Shown: piece after piece, positions 26,609 through 36,282 of the stretch | Numbering within the stretch: the stretch's first letter is position 1 | Layout of the letters: each line of letters starts with the position of its first letter | Origin: DTU089 sp964421815 | GTDB taxonomy: Bacteria; Bacillota; Clostridia; Oscillospirales; Acutalibacteraceae | DNA: 63,177 nucleotides | NCBI GenBank assembly: GCA_964421815.1 | Contig: CAYQYT010000012.1 | Span: 1 to 63,177 of the forward strand | Direction of reading: 5' to 3' | Notes under the pieces: model-generated | The model's input: only the letters and a program-made list of their open reading frames with translations | Databases searched by the model: none | Told to the model about the DNA's origin: nothing | Program-made: the position numbers and the translations under genes

Positions 26609-27220
26609 TCAGGAAACAACTTCCTCTTGATCTGTTTTCTTTTCCTCGTCATCACTTTCAAAAAGCGACAACTGTCCGTTATCAACATCGGACATTAAAA
26701 CTTCTCTGTCCGTGGAGGGCAACTCGGGAAGTTCCTCAAGAGAATTCAATGAAAAGCACCTTAAAAAGTTGGCAGTAGTTCCGTAGAGAACAGGTCTTCC
26801 CGGAACATCAAGCCGCCCCTTTTCTTCAACAAGTTCTTTCTGGCAAAGGGTGTTAACAACTCCTGAACAATCCACACCGCGAATCTGTTCTATGTACGGC
26901 TTTGTAATTGGTTGATTATATGCAATTATTGCGAGAACCTCAAAAGCTGCCTGAGAAAGCGGTGCGTTTCGCTTGAGGTCAAGAATCGTCCTTATTTCCT
27001 CAACAAATTCCTTTTTACTGCATATTTGGTATTTTGTATCAAGTTGTAAAAGACAAATGCCGCTATCCGCTGAATCAAGTTTTTTTCTTAATTCATCAAG
27101 TATCAAAAGCATTGTTTCTCCGTCACAACCCAAAACATTTGCAATTTTTAAATAATCAATAGGCTCAGCCGCGGCAAAAAGCACTGCTTCGGCGGCGGCA
27201 ATCTGTTTCTTTTCTATCAA
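26609..27220 (-). CDS. scpB: Segregation and condensation protein B
   Basis: The 203-residue protein contains the ScpB winged-helix pattern (AAEAVLFAAAEPIDYLKIAN, then LSQAAFEVLAIIAYNQPITK and EIRGV-like QIRGVDCSGVVNTL). With ScpA it forms the kleisin part of the SMC complex that compacts chromosomes. The C-terminal tail is acidic. Its start overlaps the scpA stop by four bases. Confidence 0.95.
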   Translation of the reverse strand: MIEKKQIAAAEAVLFAAAEPIDYLKIANVLGCDGETMLLILDELRKKLDSADSGICLLQLDTKYQICSKKEFVEEIRTILDLKRNAPLSQAAFEVLAIIAYNQPITKPYIEQIRGVDCSGVVNTLCQKELVEEKGRLDVPGRPVLYGTTANFLRCFSLNSLEELPELPSTDREVLMSDVDNGQLSLFESDDEEKKTDQEEVVS

Positions 27221-27936
27221 GAATTTTCCATTCCTTCCAAAATCTCAATTTGAGCATCATCTCCGTCACCGGAAATGTAAATTGTTTTATTTTTAGCAAG
27301 TTCCAATATTGCAAGAAAAGCGGCAACCAAATCCGAGCGGGATTTTGCTTCCTTATAAATATCGAAAAGTTTACGTTTTCTGCGTTTTTTAAGAGAGGTC
27401 ACTATTGAATCAATTTTTGAACCTACGGATACAATTTTTTTTGAAACAATAGTCTTAAAGGATTCAACGGGGGGCGGCAAACGTCTTAACTTTTTACCCG
27501 CCGCAAGAGAGTATGCGCTCAAAAGTTCCGACGGTTCATGAAGTCTTTTATAGGTATTGTCGGGTGAAACACTTTCCTGAAACTCACGGGTTGTGTAATT
27601 GAAACCCTCGGTCATTTGGGAAAGTTTTCCCGCAAGTATTTTGCAGTCCCGATACTCCAGAAGTTCGTCGCGAAGTTCGTTTTTCAATTCCTCCGCCTCC
27701 TCATATACGGGCAAAAGGGAGACGGTTTTAATATAAACAAGTCGGGCAGCCATTTCAAGAAATTCACTTGCCACTTCCATATTCTCCTCCTGCATTTCCC
27801 GTACATAAGAGGTATATTGTTCAACGAGTTCCACAATGGGAATATCGTAAATATCAAGTTTATGTTTTGTTATAAGGTGCAAGAGCAAGTCCATGGGACC
27901 TTCAAACACCTCAAGTTTATAGTTTAATTTTTCCAT
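27217..27936 (-). CDS. scpA: Segregation and condensation protein A
   Basis: The 239-residue kleisin begins LNYKLEVFEGPMDLLLHLITKHKLDIYDIPI, the ScpA signature, and has the MAARLVYIKTVSLLP motif. It bridges SMC heads. It lies upstream of scpB and 11 bases downstream of the M50 protease gene, a frequent clostridial arrangement. Confidence 0.95.
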   Translation of the reverse strand: MEKLNYKLEVFEGPMDLLLHLITKHKLDIYDIPIVELVEQYTSYVREMQEENMEVASEFLEMAARLVYIKTVSLLPVYEEAEELKNELRDELLEYRDCKILAGKLSQMTEGFNYTTREFQESVSPDNTYKRLHEPSELLSAYSLAAGKKLRRLPPPVESFKTIVSKKIVSVGSKIDSIVTSLKKRRKRKLFDIYKEAKSRSDLVAAFLAILELAKNKTIYISGDGDDAQIEILEGMENS

Positions 27937-27947
27937 AATTCTTCCTA

Positions 27948-28628
27948 TTAAACAAAGGGTATTTGTGTGATTTTTTGAAATAGTATCAATACAAGACGCG
28001 AAAGAAAATTCAACGGTATTGTAAGAACTCCTGCGAAAAGCAATACAAATAGGCCAATCATAATATATCTTTCATACTGCATTATTTTGTAATAATACTT
28101 TGACGGAAGCAGGGCTGTAACCAATCTTGAGCCGTCAAGGGGCGGAACGGGCAAGAGATTGAACACCGCAAGATTGATATTTATCAATGCCGCATAAAAG
28201 AAAAACAGACCCATATATGCAAGACCCGTATTTCCGCTTTTCATACTGAAATAATCCAATGCATTGTAAATAAAAAGGGTTACAAATGCTTGTAAAAGAT
28301 TGCACACAGGTCCTGCAAGCGCAACAATCGCCATATCTCTTTTAGGCTTTTTGAAACTTCTCATTCGAACCTCAACGGGCTTGGCATAACCGAAACCGAA
28401 AAGGAAAATCATCAACGCGCCCCGTTTATCAATATGTGCCATGGGATTGATTGTAAGACGACCTCGTAAACGGGGTGTATCATCCCCCAGTTTAACAGCA
28501 ATAAGCGCATGGGCAAACTCATGCAAGGGTGTGGCGCAGAACACAACAAAAGCAATTGAACTGACATAGATTACAAAATCCATTACGTCAAGTTCGCCCC
28601 TGAGCATGTCGGTAATATAACTAATCAT
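27948..28628 (-). CDS. Site-2 protease family (M50) membrane metalloprotease
   Basis: The 226-residue protein has several membrane segments, the zinc motif HEFAHA near residue 37 (ATPLHEFAHALIAVKLGD) and the second motif NLLPVPPLDGSR. This is the S2P/SpoIVFB superfamily, which cleaves proteins within the membrane. Small forms next to scpA are widespread; the substrate is unknown. Confidence 0.88.
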   Translation of the reverse strand: MISYITDMLRGELDVMDFVIYVSSIAFVVFCATPLHEFAHALIAVKLGDDTPRLRGRLTINPMAHIDKRGALMIFLFGFGYAKPVEVRMRSFKKPKRDMAIVALAGPVCNLLQAFVTLFIYNALDYFSMKSGNTGLAYMGLFFFYAALININLAVFNLLPVPPLDGSRLVTALLPSKYYYKIMQYERYIMIGLFVLLFAGVLTIPLNFLSRLVLILFQKITQIPFV

Positions 28629-28638
28629 ATTTTTACTC

Positions 28639-29484
28639 CTATCTTTTTACAACAACCACTCTGTCCAGGTCGCTTGCATCTTTAATAATTCTTGCTTTCT
28701 CCGCTTTATCAACAAAAAGCGACAATACATCCTTCCCTTGTTCCTCACCGATTTCCATTGCAATATAGCCGCCTTTGTTAATATAGGTAAACCAACTGTC
28801 CGCAAGGGAGCGATAAAACAAAAGTCCGTCCTCTCCCCCGTCAAGAGCAATAATCGGCTCAAATGCAATTTCCGGTTGAAGTGTTTTAATTTCTTCGGAT
28901 TTAATATATGGGGGATTTGAAAGAATGATATCGGGACGGGGCAAACCCAAAAATCCCACTGAGTCAAGGACATCGGATTTTATCACCGTCACATTGTCCG
29001 CACATAAAAGTTCTTTGTTCTTCGTTGTATATTCAATGGCTTTATCGGAAATATCAACACAGAAAACCTTAACATTCGGGCAAAGTTTTGCAACGCTTAA
29101 ACCGATACACCCGCTTCCGCAACAAAGGTCATACACAACCGAGTAATTGTTTTTACGTATTTCTTCCGCGGCAAAATCCACTAAAAGCTCTGTTTCGGGA
29201 CGAGGAATAAGAACACCCTCACCCACCTTGAAACTAAAGCGGTGAAAATCCCACATACCTATAATATATTGGAGAGGTTCATGGGAACAACGTCGCTTTA
29301 CGCAGTCCTCAAAGAAAATCAATTTTCCCTCTTCAATTTCATTGCCCGAATTTAAAAGGAGTTGTGTTTTGTTCATCCCAAAACAATAAAACACAAGCTG
29401 TTGTGCGTCGAACTCAGGGCTGTCGCATCCGGCTTCAGTAAGCGATTTTATTGCTTCGCGATAGACGGAATAGAGTTTTTTCAA
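28639..29484 (-). CDS. prmC: Peptide chain release factor glutamine methyltransferase
   Basis: The 281-residue enzyme methylates the Gln of the GGQ motif in release factors. The SAM-binding motif is DLCCGSGCIGLSVAK, and the catalytic NPPYIKSEE is present. Length is normal. It is coupled to the DUF1385 gene by a four-base overlap; this pair usually lies next to prfA, which is not in the window. Confidence 0.94.
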   Translation of the reverse strand: MKKLYSVYREAIKSLTEAGCDSPEFDAQQLVFYCFGMNKTQLLLNSGNEIEEGKLIFFEDCVKRRCSHEPLQYIIGMWDFHRFSFKVGEGVLIPRPETELLVDFAAEEIRKNNYSVVYDLCCGSGCIGLSVAKLCPNVKVFCVDISDKAIEYTTKNKELLCADNVTVIKSDVLDSVGFLGLPRPDIILSNPPYIKSEEIKTLQPEIAFEPIIALDGGEDGLLFYRSLADSWFTYINKGGYIAMEIGEEQGKDVLSLFVDKAEKARIIKDASDLDRVVVVKR

Positions 29485-30458
29485 GCCTCATCTTCCTCCG
29501 CTTTGTCGTCAAGAACCGCTTTTAGTGACTCTATACCCACCTCAATAATATCGTCCGTGGGCTCTTGAGTTGTAATATGCTGCATCCAAAGACCGGGAGC
29601 GGACAGTACCTTAACCAAAAGATTGTCGTGCTTACCTGCATAACGTATAAACTCATAACCGACACCCACAATTAAAGGAACTATCAAAAGTTTAATCAAC
29701 ATCCACACAGCGCGTACTTCGTCAATACCCGGGAAAACAACCACAAGTACAGAAGAAATTAAAATACTGATTATGAGTATAACGAAAATAAAACTTGTTC
29801 CGCAACGGGGATGGAAACGTTTTTGTTTCCTTACGTTTTCAACGGTAAGTTCCAATCCCTGTTCATAGCAAAAAATTGACTTATGCTCGGCTCCGTGGTA
29901 CATAAATACCCTCTTTATGTCGGGAATTTTTGAAACAATCCAAATATACGCAACAAAAATAACCATTCTCATAATTCCCTCAAACAGAGGGTGAATATTA
30001 GCTAAAGCATCTTTAAAAAGATATTTATCGACGGTGTCAACAAGAAATGTGGGCAAATAAAAAAACAAAACAAAAGCAAGTCCAAAACCCAACACCATTG
30101 AAATCCCTGTTATGACAGCCATCATTTTGGGCCCGAAATGGTCGGAAATCCATTTATCGAGTTTTGACATTTTTTCAGGGTCACTATCGTCGTCAATACC
30201 TGCTTTTTCCGCTGATTTTTCCATACATTTCATGCCAAACAAAAGGCTTTCAACCATATTGAAAATACCTCTTATTATAGGCCAACCCGCCGGTTTAAAT
30301 TTATCTCGTACATGCTTAACCTCTAACATTTCAGTATCTATTGTTCCGTCGGGAAGCCTTACAGACATTGCAGCACCTTTCGGGCCCTGCATCATTATGC
30401 CCTCAATAAGAGCCTGTCCCCCAACGGAAATATTGCAGCATTTTTCTTTATTACTCAT
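29481..30458 (-). CDS. DUF1385 domain-containing membrane protein
   Basis: The 325-residue protein has the family motifs VGGQALIEGIMMQGP at the start, YHGAEHKSIFCYEQG and HPRCGTSFIFV, with at least four hydrophobic segments. The many conserved His and Cys residues suggest metal or cofactor binding, but function is unknown. An upstream in-frame start would add eight residues, but GAAGGTGG in that stretch points to the ATG at 30458. It pairs with prmC, as in many Firmicutes. Confidence 0.85.
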   Translation of the reverse strand: MSNKEKCCNISVGGQALIEGIMMQGPKGAAMSVRLPDGTIDTEMLEVKHVRDKFKPAGWPIIRGIFNMVESLLFGMKCMEKSAEKAGIDDDSDPEKMSKLDKWISDHFGPKMMAVITGISMVLGFGLAFVLFFYLPTFLVDTVDKYLFKDALANIHPLFEGIMRMVIFVAYIWIVSKIPDIKRVFMYHGAEHKSIFCYEQGLELTVENVRKQKRFHPRCGTSFIFVILIISILISSVLVVVFPGIDEVRAVWMLIKLLIVPLIVGVGYEFIRYAGKHDNLLVKVLSAPGLWMQHITTQEPTDDIIEVGIESLKAVLDDKAEEDEA

Positions 30459-31926
30459 TGTTTTCCACCTTCGCTTCTTCAATAATGGGCACTATGGGTT
30501 CAACCGAAACTTTCTCCACCTGGAAGATAATTGTTACCGTTGTGCCCACTCCAAGTTCGCTGTTGATTTCACAGGCGCCGTTATGAAGTTTGATTATTTC
30601 ATCCACAACCGCAAGTCCTATACCCGAACCACGGACCTGCAAATTTGCTTTGTAAAATTTCTTTTTTATATTGGGTAAATCCTCGGGGGCGATTCCGCAA
30701 CCGTTATCGGCAAAGTTGATAATCAATGTACCATCGGAAACCGTTGCGCTGACATTTACTCGACCGCCCTGTTCGGAATATTTAAATGCATTGTCAAGAA
30801 TATTAACAAACACCTGCTTAATTCTGTTGGGATCCGCCATCATTGGAGCAGGTATTTCGGGAACATCATAGGTAAGTTCGATTCCATCCCGCTTTGAACG
30901 TTCCTTGAAAACAAAGATTGCTTCATCAAGTTCAGCAAGAACATCAATTTTTTCAAGTTTCAAAGTCATATTTCCGTTTTGAATTCGGGAGAAATCCAAA
31001 AGTTCTTCCACCAGGCGCGAAAGACGTTCGGATTCGTTAATTATAACCTCCGTACCTCTGCGGGCAATCTCCCTGTCCTCTCCGTCCAATTCCTTGAGCA
31101 TTTCTCCCCAACCTTTAATAGCCGTAAGAGGAGTTCTCAACTCATGGGAAACGGTGGAAATAAAGTCGTTTTTCAATTTATCGGTTGCGGCAACTTCCTC
31201 AATCATACCGTTTATGGATTCAGCAAGTTCCGTAATTTCATCGTCCTCACGTCCGTCGGTTTCAACCCTGACATCGTACTCACCCTCGGAGAATCGCTTT
31301 GCCGCCTCTTTAATTTTTCGTACAGGCGTCACAATTGTCTGTATAAAAAACATACCCGACAAAGAAACGAAAAACAAAGCGATAATATAAACAACCGATA
31401 TTATTAAAATCAAACTTATTATCTGTCTGTCTATACCTTTTAGGGAGCTGATAAAACGGACTGCGCCTGTAAAATTGCCGTCATCCTGGGGCAACGCCAT
31501 AGCCACAGCCATAATATGTTCTCCGTTGCCGTTAAAGCCAGTCCACCTACTGATTCCGCTTGCGGAAACCACGGCATCCTGAACATCCTTCATATCATCA
31601 AGGTTTTCAGTGACTCCAAAACCCGAAGATGAAAAGGAAACTGTGCCTTTTCGGTTTACAACCTGAATTTCCATTCTGCTTTTGTCGGAGAAACTATCAA
31701 CAAATTCCTTTGCTTTCTGATTAAAAATATCATCACTTCCGCTCACATAGGGCGAAAAGAACGTTGTAACGCTTTCATTTGCATAGCTTGACAGATAACT
31801 TGACACATAGTTTCTGTAATAACTTACAATAAAAACAATGCAAACAGCAAAAAGCACAAGCATAACAAGAGCGGTAACAAGGAGGGTATTTGTTGCCCAC
31901 CTTTTTGTAATTCCTTTAATTTTCAC
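30451..31926 (-). CDS. Sensor histidine kinase
   Basis: The 491-residue membrane kinase has two transmembrane segments (about 12-35 and 165-190) enclosing an extracellular sensor domain, then HAMP (TPVRKIKEAAKRFSEGEYDV), the H box FISTVSHELRTPLTAIKGW with the phosphorylated His, the N box NILDNAFKYS, and G boxes DNGCGIAPED and GSGIGLAVV. A TTG six codons upstream is in frame, but AGAGGTGG lies between, so the GTG at 31926 is likely the start. It works with the response regulator encoded 36 bases upstream. Confidence 0.9.
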   Translation of the reverse strand: MKIKGITKRWATNTLLVTALVMLVLFAVCIVFIVSYYRNYVSSYLSSYANESVTTFFSPYVSGSDDIFNQKAKEFVDSFSDKSRMEIQVVNRKGTVSFSSSGFGVTENLDDMKDVQDAVVSASGISRWTGFNGNGEHIMAVAMALPQDDGNFTGAVRFISSLKGIDRQIISLILIISVVYIIALFFVSLSGMFFIQTIVTPVRKIKEAAKRFSEGEYDVRVETDGREDDEITELAESINGMIEEVAATDKLKNDFISTVSHELRTPLTAIKGWGEMLKELDGEDREIARRGTEVIINESERLSRLVEELLDFSRIQNGNMTLKLEKIDVLAELDEAIFVFKERSKRDGIELTYDVPEIPAPMMADPNRIKQVFVNILDNAFKYSEQGGRVNVSATVSDGTLIINFADNGCGIAPEDLPNIKKKFYKANLQVRGSGIGLAVVDEIIKLHNGACEINSELGVGTTVTIIFQVEKVSVEPIVPIIEEAKVENNE

Positions 31927-31962
31927 CGCTCCACCTCTTTCCAAAAGTATATAAACCTTACA

Positions 31963-32664
31963 TTAAATCCATTTGTAACCCATACCCCATACTGTTACAA
32001 GATGTTTGGGAATTGAGGGTTCTTCCTCAATTTTCATTCTCAGACGTCTTATATTAACATCCACAACTTTTTCATCACCAAAATAGGATTCGCCCCAAAC
32101 CTCTTTTAAAATATCGGTTCTGCTCAGGGCCTTTCCCGCGTTTGTAAAGAAAAATTCAATAATTTGGAACTCTACCTGTGTAAGTTCTATGAGTTCATCG
32201 TTTTTGTACAGTGTTCTGTTGCGAAGATTCAGTTCAAATGGTGCCAAAGTAATTTTGTCCGCTCGGGAGGGTTGGGATTTATTTTGATTATTCATTGCAA
32301 CCCTACGATATACGCTGTCAACACGCGCCATAAGTTCCGAAGGTGAGAAAGGCTTTGTTATGTAGTCGTCCGCCCCCATAAGAAGCCCGGAGACCTTGTC
32401 CATTTCCTGTGTTTTGGCAGTAAGCATTATTATACCAACTGTTCCGCTTTCGCTTCTCAACCTTTTGCATACTTCAAGCCCATCAACGTTGGGCATCATA
32501 ATATCAAGCAAAACCACATCAAATTCGCCGTTTTTTCCTTTGTATAAATCCAAGGCCTGTTGACCGTCACAAGCCTCCGTTACCTCATACCCCGCCCTAC
32601 GCAGAGTTATGCCGATAATCTCTCTGATAGCCGCCTCGTCTTCGGCAATAAGCACCTTTTTCAT
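31963..32664 (-). CDS. OmpR-family response regulator
   Basis: The 233-residue regulator has a receiver domain (KKVLIAEDEAAIREI, phosphorylated Asp in VVLLDIMMPN, TAKTQEMDK, and Lys in DDYITKPFSPSEL) and a C-terminal winged helix (LTQVEFQIIEFFFTNAGKALSR ... VDVNIRRLRMKIE). A GTG four codons further up is also possible, but AAGTGAG is better spaced for the ATG at 32664. It should be activated by the adjacent kinase; targets are unknown. Confidence 0.92.
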   Translation of the reverse strand: MKKVLIAEDEAAIREIIGITLRRAGYEVTEACDGQQALDLYKGKNGEFDVVLLDIMMPNVDGLEVCKRLRSESGTVGIIMLTAKTQEMDKVSGLLMGADDYITKPFSPSELMARVDSVYRRVAMNNQNKSQPSRADKITLAPFELNLRNRTLYKNDELIELTQVEFQIIEFFFTNAGKALSRTDILKEVWGESYFGDEKVVDVNIRRLRMKIEEEPSIPKHLVTVWGMGYKWI

Positions 32665-32678
32665 AATCATTCTCACTT

Positions 32679-34031
32679 TCAGTTTATAATAATGAATGAA
32701 GATTTTACACCCTCATCAGTAATCCCGAATTTTTCGCCGTGGGTAGTTATTTTGTAATAATAATCCCCATTTTCGCCATTGTACAACTTTTTGCCCGGCA
32801 CCCGGATATCGTCATTCTCCGATTCGGAAGCGATTGACAAAAGTTCGTCTTTCACCAACTTCTCCTTATCATCCCACATACAGAATTTAAGAGCCTGTTC
32901 CAAAGTATCGTAATAGACCGTAACAACATTTGGCTGTGTAACTCTGTACAGATAGGAATCAATGGGATTAAATACCGTCTTAATACTTCCTTCGCTTTTG
33001 TCTGCGTAAGAATTGAGCCACTCCAACATTGTGAAAGTATATTTTGTATCAGCAATTTTAACCGTCAAGAGTTTTTCATCACCCAAAAGAGTTGTATTGG
33101 AGGGAATCTCTAAAAGTCCGTCGCCATCTATATCACGGCAATAGATTTTTGAACTTCTGGAAGTTGAAGAAACGGGATCTTTAACATTTCTCACGGTTTT
33201 TAAATTACCTGAATCCCAATAGAGCATTTCGGTAAACATCAAAGCCTCGGTTTTTATGCAATCTATAAATACCCGCTTACAGATTTTATCGTCATTACGA
33301 ACTGTATCAAACTGTATTTTTGAAACGGAACCTATTTGGCCGTCAAGTTTAACATCGCTGAATTTTACGATTTCATTACTTTCCGAAAGAGAGAAACAAC
33401 GGAAATAGGATTTTTGAACCTCGCCGGTATCGTCAAGATACACAAGTACCAAGTCATCCTTATCGTCGCCGTTAAAGTCGGTTATCGCTTTAGAATTGTA
33501 ATACTCATTACCAAGGGTATCCAGTGTGAATATACCCTTTTCACCAACCGAAACACCGTATATGTTTAAAACCTTGTTTGTTTTGCTATCAAACAGCGAC
33601 CACCCAACAAGAATTTCATACACACCGTTATTATCCATATCCGAAAAAGAAATATCATAGACTCCGCTTCCGGCACCTTTTACATCTGCAGAAATCATCC
33701 ACGTTCCGTTAACACATTCCATAAAAGCCATTCTTACCAATGTATCAACAGAGGAATCGGAATAAAACACTATTGCTTCATCCTGGCTGTCACCGTTAAT
33801 ATCAAACAAAACATACGCAGTTTGATAATCACCGCTTTGGGGAGTTCTGAGTTGTATATTTTTATCCGCCATCAGTTTTTTAAATGCTTTCTCCACCTCA
33901 CCTTTTTTACCTGTTTGAGAGGGAGGGTTCATTAAACTTTCTACGGAAAAGAAATTAAGAGAGCAACCAGAACACAAAAGAATTGATATCGCACACAGAA
34001 GTAACGCAATAAATTTTTTCAATTTCATCAT
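32679..34031 (-). CDS. FG-GAP/VCBS-like repeat lipoprotein
   Basis: The 450-residue lipoprotein has a signal peptide with lipobox LCSGC at about residue 23. At least four Asp-rich loops of the FG-GAP type recur (FDINGDSQDEAIV, DMDNNGVYEILVGW, DFNGDDKDDLVLVY, DIDGDGLLEIPS), which suggests a calcium-binding beta-propeller-like surface protein. Nothing catalytic is visible. It lies 14 bases upstream of the response regulator on the same strand, so it may help the sensor kinase detect an outside signal; that link is inferred from position only. Confidence 0.7.
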   Translation of the reverse strand: MMKLKKFIALLLCAISILLCSGCSLNFFSVESLMNPPSQTGKKGEVEKAFKKLMADKNIQLRTPQSGDYQTAYVLFDINGDSQDEAIVFYSDSSVDTLVRMAFMECVNGTWMISADVKGAGSGVYDISFSDMDNNGVYEILVGWSLFDSKTNKVLNIYGVSVGEKGIFTLDTLGNEYYNSKAITDFNGDDKDDLVLVYLDDTGEVQKSYFRCFSLSESNEIVKFSDVKLDGQIGSVSKIQFDTVRNDDKICKRVFIDCIKTEALMFTEMLYWDSGNLKTVRNVKDPVSSTSRSSKIYCRDIDGDGLLEIPSNTTLLGDEKLLTVKIADTKYTFTMLEWLNSYADKSEGSIKTVFNPIDSYLYRVTQPNVVTVYYDTLEQALKFCMWDDKEKLVKDELLSIASESENDDIRVPGKKLYNGENGDYYYKITTHGEKFGITDEGVKSSFIIIN

Positions 34032-34059
34032 GATTGCCCTCCTTTCAATTTAAACTGAA

Positions 34060-35313
34060 TTATAAACTCACTTCCACGGAATAAGTGCTGTAAATCCAAC
34101 ATCCTGCGTTGTCAACACTTACAACGGCAGGCACTGTAACCGACTGACCCCGACTTATATCAACCTCGGACAAATCAATTTCAACCTTTATATCATCCTC
34201 GGTTATTGCTTCAAGGTCCTTTTCTCTGCCAACCACAATCACCGATTTATTAAGACCTGAAATATTGTAGTTCTTTTTATCAGGGTTATTAACTTGGAAC
34301 TTTTCTGCAGAACAGGTTATATACTCCTGTTTAATTCCTGTCATATCCACATCAACCGTAAATTTCTCGGTATTGCTGTCATCGGAAATTGCTACATCCT
34401 CCGCTGAGAAAGTGAACACGTGATTGGAGGGTGAAAGATTTTTGTAATCAACTGTACCAATAGTGAAATCAACAGTTTTATCATAATCATCAACGGATAT
34501 GTTAAACAAGTCCTTTGAAGGAGAAACTGTATATTCCAAAGGTGTTACCACAAAATTATCCGGAGCATTTTTGAATGCCGCAACAGTCTTTAGTTCTTTA
34601 ACTTGTAAAACCGGAATAGTTAAAACAACCTTCTCAATGTTCATTGAAATATATTTAAAATCGCTTTTATCTTTGTCATTCAAAAGAATAATTTCTGCAT
34701 CCACCGATTTATTTGATGAAAGGGATTTTTCCAAAACAAGACGAGCAACAACCTTTTCAATCCGGTTAATTTCCGTTGACGGACCCGTAACGGTTACGGA
34801 TGTTTCGGACAAATTTATATCACCGCAGGTGAATCCGTCTTCAACTATCGGGAAATCATCTGCCAAAACTTGCGGTTCAATAACCATCTGCACGGTTTTT
34901 GCCGTATCAAAATAAACATCAATGGTTTTTGAAGAAATATTTGTTATGGTGTAATCCGCACCCTCCTGGGGTTCCGCTTTTAATTGAAGAGTTCTGTTTC
35001 CCGCCGAATCAACATTGTTTGTCTGGGCTGTAACGGTGATATCATCCGCAGAAAGCGCCGCAGAAGAAATCTGATATTTTTTACCCTTTACGGTAACATC
35101 AACTGTAAACTCTTTCTCACCGAAAACCTCAAGTCCGAACTGTGAGGGAATTGTTGAATCTATATTAACTTTTACACCTTTAATGACACGGGTCGTTGCG
35201 GGACTCACGTTTATTACAACCAAAAGCCAAACAAAAAGTGCCGCCACAAGTGAAAATACTAAAAGAAACACATCATTATTAAAGAGGTCATTCAGTTTGA
35301 ATTTATTTTTCAT
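34060..35313 (-). CDS. cdaR: YbbR-domain regulator of diadenylate cyclase
   Basis: The 417-residue protein has one N-terminal membrane segment (VFLLVFSLVAALFVWLLVVI) and about four YbbR repeats facing outside. In Firmicutes CdaR binds and controls the membrane diadenylate cyclase CdaA. The gene overlaps the cdaA end by 11 bases. The usual third member, glmM, is absent here. Confidence 0.9.
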   Translation of the reverse strand: MKNKFKLNDLFNNDVFLLVFSLVAALFVWLLVVINVSPATTRVIKGVKVNIDSTIPSQFGLEVFGEKEFTVDVTVKGKKYQISSAALSADDITVTAQTNNVDSAGNRTLQLKAEPQEGADYTITNISSKTIDVYFDTAKTVQMVIEPQVLADDFPIVEDGFTCGDINLSETSVTVTGPSTEINRIEKVVARLVLEKSLSSNKSVDAEIILLNDKDKSDFKYISMNIEKVVLTIPVLQVKELKTVAAFKNAPDNFVVTPLEYTVSPSKDLFNISVDDYDKTVDFTIGTVDYKNLSPSNHVFTFSAEDVAISDDSNTEKFTVDVDMTGIKQEYITCSAEKFQVNNPDKKNYNISGLNKSVIVVGREKDLEAITEDDIKVEIDLSEVDISRGQSVTVPAVVSVDNAGCWIYSTYSVEVSL

Positions 35314-36202
35314 CCTTATTTCCTCCCGAATTTTGATTTACATTCTTTTTAAAAAACACGCGTTTTTTCTTTTCGTCACTATTTGAATTCCGAGGTATCA
35401 ACTGACCCAAAAGAACCTCACGAAGTACACCGCGGGTTACGTCCCTTTTTAGTTCTCCGTTTAACGCAATGGAAATTGCTCCTGTTTCCTCGGAAACTAC
35501 AACAACTATCGCATCACTCTGTTCGCTCAGACCGATTGCGGCTCTGTGACGCGTGCCCAATTCGCTGTCAAGGCTGTTGTTTTGTGTAAGGGGTAAAATA
35601 CATCCGGCGGCATAAATCCTGCTGTCACGAACAATAACGGCGCCGTCATGTAGGGCAGAGTTTTTAAAGAACAGTCCGTTAAAAAGTTCCGGTGATGACT
35701 GTGCATCAAGAACCGTTCCTGTTTTGATAATATCTTGAAGAGGGGCATTTTTTTCAAAAACAACAAGTGCGCCGGTTTTCGTCTCGCTTAAATCCGCCGC
35801 CGCCTTGCAAAAATCGTTTACGGTGGAAGTAATCTCTTTCTCGATGGTTTCACTGTTTTTAAAGTTAATAAATGAAAAATCCGAAATTGAACGCCTGCCG
35901 AACCTTTCAAGAATGTTTCTGAGTTCGGGAGAAAACAGAACAACAAGAATAATAAGAGCATTTTGGAACAGTATAGACATAATATATTCGGATGCTTCCA
36001 TATTAAGCAGTTTAACAATCACATAAACTATACCGAGAATTGCAATACCCTTAATAAGTTGAAAGGTTCTTGACCCTCTTATCAGTTTAATGCCCTCATA
36101 GATAATGAAAGCAACAAGAAGAATATCAAGAAAATCCGACAAAAAATTAAAACTCAAAAGAGCATCGCCCATTTTTTCAAAAATACTTATTACAGTGCGC
36201 AC
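35303..36202 (-). CDS. cdaA: Diadenylate cyclase (c-di-AMP synthase)
   Basis: The 299-residue enzyme makes c-di-AMP from two ATP. It has three N-terminal membrane helices and the DAC-domain motifs DGAVIV and GTRHRAAIG with the catalytic residues. c-di-AMP controls potassium and osmolyte balance and wall stress. The start is GTG. A promoter lies 50-80 bases upstream, and cdaR follows. Confidence 0.95.
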   Translation of the reverse strand: MRTVISIFEKMGDALLSFNFLSDFLDILLVAFIIYEGIKLIRGSRTFQLIKGIAILGIVYVIVKLLNMEASEYIMSILFQNALIILVVLFSPELRNILERFGRRSISDFSFINFKNSETIEKEITSTVNDFCKAAADLSETKTGALVVFEKNAPLQDIIKTGTVLDAQSSPELFNGLFFKNSALHDGAVIVRDSRIYAAGCILPLTQNNSLDSELGTRHRAAIGLSEQSDAIVVVVSEETGAISIALNGELKRDVTRGVLREVLLGQLIPRNSNSDEKKKRVFFKKNVNQNSGGNKDEK

Positions 36203-36253
36203 AAAACCACCGCTTTCCGTCCGTATTTAAACATTTTTACCCAATATATTGTA

Positions 36254-36282
36254 ATTATATCATATATTTTTTTATATTGCAA
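36254..36282 (-). promoter_or_regulatory. Promoter of cdaA-cdaR
   Basis: On the minus strand TTGCAA (36277-36282), 17 bases, and TATAAT (36254-36259). The -35 box overlaps the final codons of the upstream gene. Confidence 0.65.
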
